From positions 1-64,000 of the forward strand of contig CAWACK010000010.1 of assembly GCA_963780545.1 (NCBI GenBank): a DNA stretch of 64,000 nt. Direction: 5' to 3'. Source of the stretch: UBA8941 sp963780545 (GTDB lineage: Archaea; Thermoproteota; Bathyarchaeia; TCS64). The notes under the pieces were generated by a model, which saw nothing but the letters and a program-made list of their open reading frames with translations, did not search any database and was not told where the DNA came from. Position numbers and translations under genes: made by a program. This document shows positions 54,337 to 61,954 of this stretch, piece after piece. The number at the start of each line of letters is the position of its first letter. Positions within the stretch are counted from its first letter, which is position 1.

Positions 54337-55062
54337 TTCAAAGCACAATAATTCGTAGAGCTTAATTAGATATATAAATTTGCACATGAATGCGCGCGCA
54401 GCACATGATACGGACATTCATTTCCCAAAATACTGGTTTGTTAAAGAAAATATGATAGAATATTCTAGATTCGAAAATGATGAAACTCTCAAGCTTGAAC
54501 CAATTGCATGTTCTCCTAGTCCAGTATTTCACAAGCATCAGAGGCACTGCATCGAAGTCGAGCTTGACCGTTGACTTATCTGAAATGCCTAAAACGAAAT
54601 TAGGAATCGACTCGCTTTTCAAGCCAGTATCCCCCAGTTGAGTATTTCGACGGATTAGCCAAGAAGTTCCCAGTTCTCACCTTAACGAACCGACCCTTAG
54701 GAGGATGACTAGATGCATACATAATGGCTATACAATTCACGACCCGTCCCACCCATAAACTCGAACCGTTTCGAGTCAGTGCCCTCTAGTTCTAGCCGTC
54801 CCATACATGGCAACAGTCTTCCCAGAGAAGTTCAATGAAGTTACAATTTCGATATATTTTGACCAGTGGATGAATCGACTCTTATTGTCTCGGGTGATTG
54901 TGAACCGTCCATTGCCTTTCCATGACTCATTCCGAGTCAGCATTTATGGATTCTCCTTGGGTGTTCCGAGAAAAATCAGGTTTCCATTTTCTGGTTTAAC
55001 GATTCCCCAAGCGATGATTGATTTGAGGTAATCTTCGAGTGATCTGACATCTATTCCGATAT
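54337..55062. other. Decayed region without intact gene
   Basis: Short coding-like frames only; for example on the minus strand MLTRNESWKGNGRFTITRDN (around 54944) continues about 50 codons but is not recognisable. CG tract at 54392-54399. The right edge reaches the tract at 55063 that truncates the IS110 remnant. Confidence 0.3.
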
Positions 55063-55069
55063 CGCGCGC

Positions 55070-55839
55070 ACGGCTGCTCCGAGCCGACATGCTGCCCCCC
55101 TGCTACGTGCCCGGCAAGGAGCTGAGGAGCCTACGTGAGCTCCTCCGCCACCGCCTGAACCTGGTCAAGATACGCACCAGGGTCAAGAACCGGATCCACG
55201 ACCTCCTCGACAAGCACGGGCTCAGGATGCCGGAGACGACTTAATTCAGCAGTGGGAACATCGCATGGCTACGGGAGAGAAGCCTCGGGTTCATGGATGA
55301 GGCCATACTACGAAGCGACCCCGCAATGCTGGAGACCGTGGATAAGCAGGTTACGTGTATCGAGGAGAAGATAACCGCCATCGCGGCTGAGGAGCGGCAG
55401 GTCGTGGCTCCTCATGACGATTACGGGAGTCGGCTATTTCACCGCGATGCTCATATTGTCCGAGGTTGGTGACGTCGGTAGTTTCTGCAGTGAGAAGGAG
55501 TTCGCATCCTGGATGGGGTTGGCACCTTCGGTGCATCAGTCTGGGGAGAAGATGCGGATCGGTGGTGTGTCGTGTCCGGGTAATAAGAGGCTCCGGTGGG
55601 CGATGGTGGAGTTGGCTCAGACGGCTATCCGGCATGATGCTGGGCTTGGAGGCATGTATAAGCGGGTTTCGCGGTGCAGGGGCGCTGGGTGCGCGGTGGC
55701 GGCTGTGGCCCACGAGATGGCGAGGATAATGTACTTCATGCTGGTGAGGGAGGAGCCTTACATGGTCGAGGATAGGGGGTTGACGGAGAGAAAACTTAAG
55801 AACATGAGTAAGAGAGCGTATGATGGCCTGCGGAAATAA
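55070..55839 (+). pseudogene. IS110-family transposase, C-terminal part
   Basis: Starts right after CGCGCGC (55063-55069). The first frame reads LLRADMLPPCYVPGKELRSL, RHRLNLVKIRTRVKNRIHDL, LDKHGLRMPETT and a TAA near 55242; another stop or shift follows before MTITGVGYFTAMLILSEVGD (55414), WMGLAPSVHQSGEKMRIGGV (the C-terminal Ser domain) and HEMARIMYFMLVREEPYM. The N-terminal DEDD residues before LLRADM are missing. The copy at 44994 has the complementary N-terminal part and is also cut at a CG tract. The two copies overlap by about 100 codons and differ, so they are separate insertions. Confidence 0.8.
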
Positions 55840-55963
55840 CTGAGATACCGCCCGGACATCGGGGCTCCTGAAAACGTTCTTCTAGGAGCGAGTATTGATC
55901 TCTTTAAATTAATTAATATATCCGGCGATTTTGAGCTTGGATTAGAATCTAACGCTCTCGTAT

Positions 55964-56488
55964 CTAGCTTCCACTCAATAACTTCCGTTTTTCCTGGTTG
56001 TATTCATCCTCCGTAAGTGCTCCTGACTGGTAGAGAGATTTGAGTTTGTTCAATGTTATCTCTAACGTATCGCTTGGTTGCTCTGAGGAAGGATGCAGAA
56101 TTAGTTTTTTCTGGGATTCAAACTCTTCCTTGGTTAAAACTTCTGAATCTAGCATTTCCTTAAGTTTAGAGAGTTTGTCTATGTCAGGTAAAGGTATGCC
56201 TGATTTAGATGTAGCTGAGATTTGTTTTATTTCGGGACTTACTATTAGCAATATTATACCAGGAATAACTCCTGAGAAGATGAGAGCGATAATAGCCCAT
56301 ACATTAGAATCCAAGGCTTTGAGGCCTTCAATATCATTGATATTTGCAGCAATTCGCATTCGATTTATTCTAAGGAGGACAAAAAGCGTCACTATTGCTA
56401 AAGCTAAATACGCTATCCCAATAATAACAGAGGAACCGTTATAATAATAGTAGAGAAATTCGGTAACGTTTGAAATTAACCCTACCAC
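55964..56488 (-). CDS. Membrane protein with two SHOCT domains
   Basis: 174 residues. Membrane helices near SSVIIGIAYLALAIVTLFVL and VWAIIALIFSGVIPGIILLI, then two SHOCT (short C-terminal) modules: LSKLKEMLDSEVLTKEEFES QKKLIL and LNKLKSLYQSGALTEDEYNQ EKRKLL. SHOCT modules are oligomerisation or membrane-proximal scaffolding units. First of three SHOCT proteins in a row on this strand. A 14-bp CG tract (56558-56571) lies upstream. Confidence 0.78.
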   Translation of the reverse strand: MVGLISNVTEFLYYYYNGSSVIIGIAYLALAIVTLFVLLRINRMRIAANINDIEGLKALDSNVWAIIALIFSGVIPGIILLIVSPEIKQISATSKSGIPLPDIDKLSKLKEMLDSEVLTKEEFESQKKLILHPSSEQPSDTLEITLNKLKSLYQSGALTEDEYNQEKRKLLSGS

Positions 56489-56831
56489 CCAAATAATGAG
56501 TGTTAGTATTGTAAAAGCTAATGCGATTAAGATTTCAGTTTTAACATTATCTAGTATCGCGCGCGCGCGCGTTCATAGTTTTATTCAAAATTTTTCACAT
56601 TAATTTTATTACATTCACTAATATTTAGAATTTTTTATTTCTACCGGTTTCTTACAGGATGTAAGGAACGCGCGTATTATGTTCTCGAGTTTTTAAATTA
56701 AGATACGACAGCATTTCTAGAAATGCTCAATTTTAGGTTTGCAGATGTAATTTTTCTTGTATAAACTCGAGTTGGTATTTAGATTGTCAATATTGAGTTT
56801 ATGCATATATAGTTGCATTCTCTTATCAATT
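56489..56831. other. AT-rich gap with the longest CG tract
   Basis: Very AT-rich, no gene seen. Contains the longest pure tract, 14 bp of alternating CG (56558-56571), and a shorter ACGCGCGTA at about 56668. It separates two SHOCT genes on the same strand. Long A/T runs around it may hold the promoter for 55964-56488. Confidence 0.5.
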
Positions 56832-57422
56832 TCAATGCCGAACCAGATTCAATAAATAAACTGCATGCAAACCAACATTAGTTTCTAGTAACCTTTTCTT
56901 CTCCTCATCAAAATCAGCTTGAGTAATTACCATAGAGTCAAAAAGCATCTTGAGTTTTATTAATATATCAAGGGAATATTGTGTATTTGGCATATTTTTT
57001 TGCACGAAACTCGGAGCTGTGAACCCCACAATTGCTGAGGCAAATGCAAGAAGTATACCCAGCGGTATATATCCAGAAAAATTAAGTGAAATTCCCTGCG
57101 TATAATCATACAACCAGTAGAGTATCGTAAGACTAGATCCTACAAGAAGAATAGTGGAAGATAATCTTGGTCTATTTGATCTTGCGAAGAGCAAATTTGC
57201 CCCTGAGAGTACACAAATGAAAGTGAGTCCTGTAAGTATTGCGAAAATTGAATACCACTGCGAAACATAAGAGGTATAGTTATATCCATTGTTAAAAAAC
57301 TCAAACAAATTCCATTCAATTACATAATACCCATTCCCTATCACAAGATTCCAAGGAATAATTAGAGAAATGAGAGCTAAACTTCCAGCTACTCTAGCTC
57401 GATTTGGCAAAGCGATCCCCAT
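56832..57422 (-). CDS. Membrane protein with C-terminal SHOCT domain
   Basis: 196 residues. Four membrane segments (VAGSLALISLIIPWNLVIGN, WYSIFAILTGLTFICVLSGA, LSSTILLVGSSLTILYWLYD, YIPLGILLAFASAIVGFTAP), then a SHOCT module LDILIKLKMLFDSMVITQAD FDEEKKRLLE. The tail NVGLHAVYLLNLVRH is beyond the domain. It lies 2 bp downstream of the next gene (57425), so they form one transcription unit. Function unknown. Confidence 0.72.
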   Translation of the reverse strand: MGIALPNRARVAGSLALISLIIPWNLVIGNGYYVIEWNLFEFFNNGYNYTSYVSQWYSIFAILTGLTFICVLSGANLLFARSNRPRLSSTILLVGSSLTILYWLYDYTQGISLNFSGYIPLGILLAFASAIVGFTAPSFVQKNMPNTQYSLDILIKLKMLFDSMVITQADFDEEKKRLLETNVGLHAVYLLNLVRH

Positions 57423-57424
57423 TC

Positions 57425-57832
57425 TTAACTCAGGAATTTTTTCTTTTGCTGGTTATACTCAGCTTCCGTTAAAGCGCCGGAGTCGAAAAGAGTTTTAAGC
57501 TTTGTAAGGTTGTCCAAGTCGGATAACGACGATCCCGATATTGGGTTGGCTACTCTGGGGGTAAGCGTACTCTCTACTATCATCTTCGATACAAATCGGT
57601 AAACCGTAGCGAGTTCACCTAAGCCAATGATAATCACGCCTATGATGAGGGATATTGCAAAGAATACAGGATTACCATTGTATTGTGGACCATAATAGCC
57701 GAAGGGACCATAACCGTAAGTGACGAGTGACATGAACCCCAGCCCAATTATGATTCCTCCAAGGATCGCCCAGCCTAGGGTGTAGAGAACCGTAACGAAA
57801 GCTTTCCAAAAAGCTTCACCCCAAGATAACAT
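57425..57832 (-). CDS. Membrane protein with C-terminal SHOCT domain
   Basis: 135 residues. Three helices (VTVLYTLGWAILGGIIIGLG, NPVFFAISLIIGVIIIGLGE), Gly/Tyr-rich loop (YGPFGYYGPQYNGN), and SHOCT module LDNLTKLKTLFDSGALTEAE YNQQKKKFLS. First gene of the pair with 56832. The repeated design of the three neighbours suggests local duplication. Function unknown. Confidence 0.72.
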   Translation of the reverse strand: MLSWGEAFWKAFVTVLYTLGWAILGGIIIGLGFMSLVTYGYGPFGYYGPQYNGNPVFFAISLIIGVIIIGLGELATVYRFVSKMIVESTLTPRVANPISGSSLSDLDNLTKLKTLFDSGALTEAEYNQQKKKFLS

Positions 57833-57917
57833 GATGAGAAGTTAATTTCATTTAATATAAAACAATTTTGGTTAAAGTTAACTCTCACACAACTTGGATA
57901 TCTCTATCCAATACAAG

Positions 57918-58478
57918 CTACAAATATGCATATTGTGCACGCGAAATTCCATTGGTTAATAATCTAGCTTCAAAGATTACACTGTAAATGTAACTTTTTG
58001 ACAGTAAAATCATTTGCGTGTATGCACGTAGATGTTTTTTTCTAGATGATAGGAAAACAATAGTTGCCAATGCTATTCCTATAATTATCGATATGATTGG
58101 ATTTGAGGGAATGCTTGTCAGAGAGTTTTTGGATTGCACTGTTGTGACTGTAAATTGCACGAAGTTGGAGGATTCCAAGTTGTTGAGGTCGCTATCCCAG
58201 CTTACTTGTGCCGTGTATATTCCGGATAATGTTGGTGTGAAAGTGATCTGGTAGTTACCGATGCTATCTGTTGTGAGTGTTTTCCGAGTTTCCACGCCTG
58301 AGGGATCCTTATATTTTATAAAGACTTGGATGTTTGAGACTTTGGGGACCATATCGCCACTTATCGTTATTGAACTTCACAGTTGAATCGTCTCGTGGGA
58401 TACTTCGCTACTAATAGTTGTCGATGTCTTAGGTGGAGCCATAGCCGTGACGCTGATTATCTTATTACTTGTTAATCA
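57918..58478 (-). pseudogene. Ig-like membrane-anchored protein with in-frame TGA
   Basis: The frame from about 58478 to a stop at 57918 encodes VTAMAPPKTSTTISSEVSHE, then TGA at 58377-58379, then SSITISGDMVPKVSNIQVFI KYKDPSG... a beta-sandwich (ending LTTDSIGNYQITFTPTLSGI) with a membrane helix IISIIIGIALATIVFLSSRK. The missense-free continuation through the TGA indicates a single nonsense change. No signal peptide or start is found upstream, so the N-terminus is lost. Function unknown. Confidence 0.5.
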
Positions 58479-58931
58479 TCGTTCTGGTATGTTGTGACAG
58501 TTACTTGGAGGGTTTTCGATTGCGTTTATACATGTTGATTTGCGAAGAGTTGTCTTCCTCGACTCCGTCTCCACAATTCCAATGGATCTTGGTTATCGTC
58601 GCTCCTGCGGTTTTGGGTTTGGAACTATTGTCTTATCCCCTATTCGAACTTACTCTCATATTCATATTCAGATAACTACTCTCACCTCACAACTCCCCGC
58701 TACCCTCCCCCTTTACCACATACAAACTAGCAAACACACAGATTCAAAAAAACACGAAAAATTTAATGAAATGAGAGTTAACAGTAAATAAATATATGGC
58801 TGATCTGATAACCGCATATTTAGAGCAGTTTTAGTACTAATATATAACTGGGGGAAGATAAGGGGTGTTTCAGTGTAGAAGGGCCGACTGTAAAAATAGT
58901 ATCTTTGCTTTGCTTTATCTCTGCTTTAATC
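58460..58931. other. AT-rich region with a possible membrane-anchor relic
   Basis: On the + strand SSSTPSPQFQWILVIVAPAV LGLELLSYPLFELTLIFIFR (about 58555-58675) resembles a Ser/Pro-rich linker and membrane anchor, without a start or upstream protein; it overlaps decayed sequence. No other gene seen. Confidence 0.3.
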
Positions 58932-59372
58932 TCACTCAGCTCTATAGTGCATCTGCTTGACTAGCCACTGTTCGCCATGTCTCTCAAGCTCAGCACTAAG
59001 CATCCCCGCTGCCTGGGCCTGCGCTGCATGTGCGTGGGCCTCATGCGCTTGCTCTCCGCGGTGAGCCACACCAGCCGCTGCGTATCTCTCAAGCCTCGCA
59101 TCAACGTAAGCTGCGCCACCCTCTTGAAGGACTACGGCCTTATCGAGGCCAAACCTGGCTTGAGCGAGCCCTTTCAACCCATCGAGACTATGACTCGCAG
59201 CCGCTGCTCCGACAATCTCTCGTGTTCCCTTGGCATCCGTCACATATAGTCTAGCCTCGGGTGCTAACAGGGCTGCAAGTCTCTCATGCTGGCCTCTCTC
59301 ACAAGCTGCGGCGAACTCCGCCATGGTCGCTTTAACTTCTTCTTTTAAACTCATTTCTTTCGGCATTATCAT
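58932..59372 (-). CDS. NTF2-like/SnoaL-type protein
   Basis: About 140 residues. EEVKATMAEFAAACERGQHE RLAALLAPEARLYVTDAKGT, GAAYVDARLERYAAAGVAHR and GMLSAELERHGEQWLVKQMH YRAE follow the NTF2-like alternating helix-strand layout (DUF4440/SnoaL-type). The HEAHAHAAQAQAAG insertion is unusually Ala/His-rich. GC is higher than in the SHOCT neighbours, which could indicate separate origin. Ligand-binding or enzyme; unknown. Start at MPKEMSLKEE is preferred. Intact. Confidence 0.6.
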   Translation of the reverse strand: MIMPKEMSLKEEVKATMAEFAAACERGQHERLAALLAPEARLYVTDAKGTREIVGAAAASHSLDGLKGLAQARFGLDKAVVLQEGGAAYVDARLERYAAAGVAHRGEQAHEAHAHAAQAQAAGMLSAELERHGEQWLVKQMHYRAE

Positions 59373-59587
59373 TACCTAAAGAAACTGTAAGTGTCGATTA
59401 GTATTAATGAAAATGTGTATATTGTTAAGATACACTCAACCCTAGCGTGGGCGACGCGTTTGCCAAGTCTTGAAGACTGGGTTGGCACGTAGATCAAGAT
59501 AGGCTAGGGAAACACCTTCGAGTACGCTATCTCGAGTTGGGGTTTATTTAGCTGATGTGTGCAGGTGACTCCCATCGAAAAACGAAA

Positions 59588-60508
59588 CTAGCTCCTGCGA
59601 TGGGACGAGGCCTCGTCTAACTCCTTGAACTCCTCATCGCTCAGCAACCAGCTCAGGACATCGGCGTTCTCCCGAGCGTGGCGGACGTTAGTTGCACCGG
59701 GTATAGATATCACATGTTCGTCGCTGCGTAGAAGCCAACTGAGAGCGATCTGGCTGACACTTTTCCCGTGCCGCAGCGCTACCTCTCGAAGGGCCCCCAT
59801 TAGGGTTTCTTCCCCGGACACCCCCTTTCCTCTCCCATGGATCACCTGAGGTGATTCCCTCGGCGACCCGAGGGCCTCAACTGTGGCGAGCAGCCCTCTG
59901 CCCAGGGGGCGGTAGGCGACCAGGGAGACGTTGAGTTCCCTGCATGCGTCCAGCACGCCATTCACCTCCGGCTGACGGTGCATTAGGCTGTACTCAACCT
60001 CATTCGCTGCGAGGGAGATTTTATGCTGCTTGAGACGGGCTGCGGCCCTGCGCATCTGCTCAGCATTGAAGTTGCTCACGCCGACGGCACGGATCTTCCC
60101 AGCTTCAACCGCCTCAGCCATGCGGTCCATGAGCGCCTCGACGCTAAGCGGGGGAATGGGGTAGTGTATGTAGTAGAGGTCCAGAATCTGAGTGCCGAGT
60201 CGCTCAATGGTGGCGTCCAGAGCCTTCCTAAACTGCTGGCCCGTCAGACGCATTGGCCAAGGCATGAACTTGCTTGCCACCACCGCGGGTCGGCCATCCC
60301 TACGAATGCACTCGCCAAGCAGAAGCTCAGATTTACCACCGTTATAGATCTCAGCGGTGTCGAAGAAATTCACCCCAGCATCTATGAGTGATCGGTAGGC
60401 TTCGAAGACGGCCTCGTTGTTCCGACCTTTGACCCACCTGTTGGTTCCAGTGCCGAGACGCGAAACCCTCAAACCGGAGGAACCGAGTTCAACTATTCTT
60501 TCAGACAC
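59588..60508 (-). CDS. Aldo/keto reductase
   Basis: 306 residues. Catalytic tetrad: Asp and Tyr in NFFDTAEIYNGGKSELLLGE, Lys in AVVASKFMPWP, His in DLYYIHYPIPPLS. NAD(P) contact region GATNVRHARENADVLSWLLS near the C-terminus. Substrate unknown. Upstream start MSERIVELGSSGLRVSRLG is standard. Intact. Confidence 0.85.
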   Translation of the reverse strand: MSERIVELGSSGLRVSRLGTGTNRWVKGRNNEAVFEAYRSLIDAGVNFFDTAEIYNGGKSELLLGECIRRDGRPAVVASKFMPWPMRLTGQQFRKALDATIERLGTQILDLYYIHYPIPPLSVEALMDRMAEAVEAGKIRAVGVSNFNAEQMRRAAARLKQHKISLAANEVEYSLMHRQPEVNGVLDACRELNVSLVAYRPLGRGLLATVEALGSPRESPQVIHGRGKGVSGEETLMGALREVALRHGKSVSQIALSWLLRSDEHVISIPGATNVRHARENADVLSWLLSDEEFKELDEASSHRRS

Positions 60509-60671
60509 CGTACATCACCCTTCCAAAGCCGCTAAGTTGATCCAAGGATCCTATGTTTATATAGGATAAACGAACACGAGTCGTAAAAAGCCAGAATTCA
60601 AACGCGCGAGATGCTACCTTCTATTTTGTATAAAATATCACGTTGTGTACATATTTTCAGGATGAGGAATT

Positions 60672-61157
60672 TTATAATGCCTGATGTCCCGGCTTTACCA
60701 AGGCCTTCCCACAGATTTCCTCGATGTCTAATCTCAGAATCGTCGTTCGTGAAACCAATTCTTCCTTGAATTCATGCGATGATTCATGTGTATAATGTGT
60801 CATGATTGTCTGCAGTGCCTCCATTTTTTCGGGTAACTCGGTAACGAAGGTGATTCTCCCCATTCCAATTACGCTCTTGTACCTCATACTGCAGCCACAA
60901 GATACATCATGTAAAAAAAATTCGTGTTCTATATCGGCTTGAAAACACACATAGTTGTTGTTTTTCAAAATATCAATCTTCTTACCATCACCTGCGCAAT
61001 GAAAGTAGAGAGATTTTCCCCCATTCTTAAGACCAAAATTCATCACAACTATATATGGCATATTATTCGAGGACATCGCCAAACGACAGACATCAGCCTT
61101 CTGGAGAATAGCCATTATTTCTGATTTGTCTTTAATTTCCCTGTCCTTTCTTCTCAT
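60672..61157 (-). CDS. FMN-binding split-barrel (PNPOx-like) protein
   Basis: 161 residues. EIMAILQKADVCRLAMSSNN MPYIVVMNFGLK is the FMN-binding split barrel, with SLYFHCAGDGKKIDILKNNN YVCFQAD (flavin phosphate Lys) and the C-terminal ITFVTELPEKMEALQTIMTH, typical of the nitroimidazole-resistance/PNPOx-like group. Oxidoreductase of unknown substrate. Intact. Confidence 0.8.
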   Translation of the reverse strand: MRRKDREIKDKSEIMAILQKADVCRLAMSSNNMPYIVVMNFGLKNGGKSLYFHCAGDGKKIDILKNNNYVCFQADIEHEFFLHDVSCGCSMRYKSVIGMGRITFVTELPEKMEALQTIMTHYTHESSHEFKEELVSRTTILRLDIEEICGKALVKPGHQAL

Positions 61158-61312
61158 GGAACATACTCAAATAAAGTGAATATAATATCATCTATTCACA
61201 TATTGAAGTATTGGAACGTGGGAATCCAAGATGCTAATTATTGTGAAAATACACTTCGTCAACGAGCTTATGCCCATCAACCCTTTTTAACCATATAAAA
61301 TACAATCTTATT

Positions 61313-61954
61313 GTGTCTTCCTCCGAAAAAATCAGCGAAGCCATCCTCGACCTCGATGAACCAGCCGCACTCCAGCTGGTCGAAGAGATGATGGCCTCCC
61401 ACGTCAACCCAGTAGAGATACTTGAAGAATGCAGGAAGGGAATGCTCACCGTCGGTGAACGCTTCGAGAGAGGCGAAATGTTTCTCTCAGAGATGATCAT
61501 GGCCTCCGAGATCTTCAAACAGGTAGCTGAACGCATCAAGCCCAGCCTCAAAAGATCCGACTCTGGGATGAGGGGCAGAATAGTATTAGGCACCGTTGAT
61601 GGAGACGTCCACGACGTAGGCAAAAACATATTCGCAGCCCTGCTAGAAGCCGACGGCTTCGAAGTAGTGGATATAGGGGTGGATATACCATCGGAGAGGT
61701 TCATTGAAGCCATCAGAAAATATAAGCCAGACATAGTTGGTATGAGCTGCCTACTAAGCACCTCACTGGAGGCGATGAGGGAGGCAGTCGAAGCCATCAC
61801 CTCCGCGGGTCTAAGGGGCGAGGTGAAGATCATGATCGGCGGCGGCCGAGTTGATAAGCAAGCAGCCGAGTACATCAAACCGGACGCCTACTCGGATAAC
61901 GCAGCGCAGGGTGTGAAACTCTGTCTTGAGCTAAAGAGGTGTACAGCAGCATGA
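61313..61954 (+). CDS. Corrinoid protein (methyltransferase-associated)
   Basis: 213 residues. Residues 1-85 are the helical cap (SEAILDLDEPAALQLVEEMM, MLTVGERFERGEMFLSEMIM), then the Rossmann B12 domain GRIVLGTVDGDVHDVGKNIF with DxHxxG (cobalt-ligating His in DVHDVG), VVDIGVDIPSERFIEAIRKY, VGMSCLLSTSLEAMREAVEA and MIGGGRVDKQAAEYIKPDAY. It carries a methyl group on cobalamin. The stop overlaps the ATG of the URO-D methyltransferase at 61951, so the two form an operon. Intact; GTG start. Confidence 0.88.
   Translation: MSSSEKISEAILDLDEPAALQLVEEMMASHVNPVEILEECRKGMLTVGERFERGEMFLSEMIMASEIFKQVAERIKPSLKRSDSGMRGRIVLGTVDGDVHDVGKNIFAALLEADGFEVVDIGVDIPSERFIEAIRKYKPDIVGMSCLLSTSLEAMREAVEAITSAGLRGEVKIMIGGGRVDKQAAEYIKPDAYSDNAAQGVKLCLELKRCTAA

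Larger units (their letters stand above)
350..60608. repeat. Dispersed alternating-CG tract family, (CG)3-7
   Basis: Short self-complementary CG tracts recur through the window, nearly always between genes. Tracts of 7 bp or more start at: 350, 1471, 2951, 3033, 3440, 4354, 5024, 5833, 6467, 7906, 8081, 10789, 11268, 11321, 13290, 13346, 13735, 15159, 16542, 16568, 17391, 18016, 20077, 21703, 24514, 25398, 27438, 28118, 28763, 30473, 30618, 30803, 33346, 34693, 36717, 36864, 37306, 38262, 38316, 38472, 38689, 43287, 43674, 44980, 45686, 46498, 46609, 48851, 51427, 54392, 55063 and 56558. Six-bp versions include 463, 11363, 20394, 21666, 27344, 41997 and 60603. Flanks often extend the purine-pyrimidine alternation (ACGC, GTGC). 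Clear internal coding cases are few (28763, 34693). Many tracts bound gene fragments; function unknown. Confidence 0.85.

Noticed and set aside
54807..55031. 74-residue plus-strand frame
   Set aside because: Contains no domain or good start, lies in decayed sequence, and has an equally good minus-strand frame in the same place.
350..56571. CG tracts as simple intrinsic terminators
   Set aside because: They lack a following T run, occur upstream of promoters as well as between convergent genes, and fall within gene ends and at fragment borders, so termination alone does not explain them.
350..60608. CG tracts as integron attC-like sites
   Set aside because: They are 6-14 bp with no longer conserved arms, and no integron integrase was seen; adjacent genes are not in one direction as in a cassette array.
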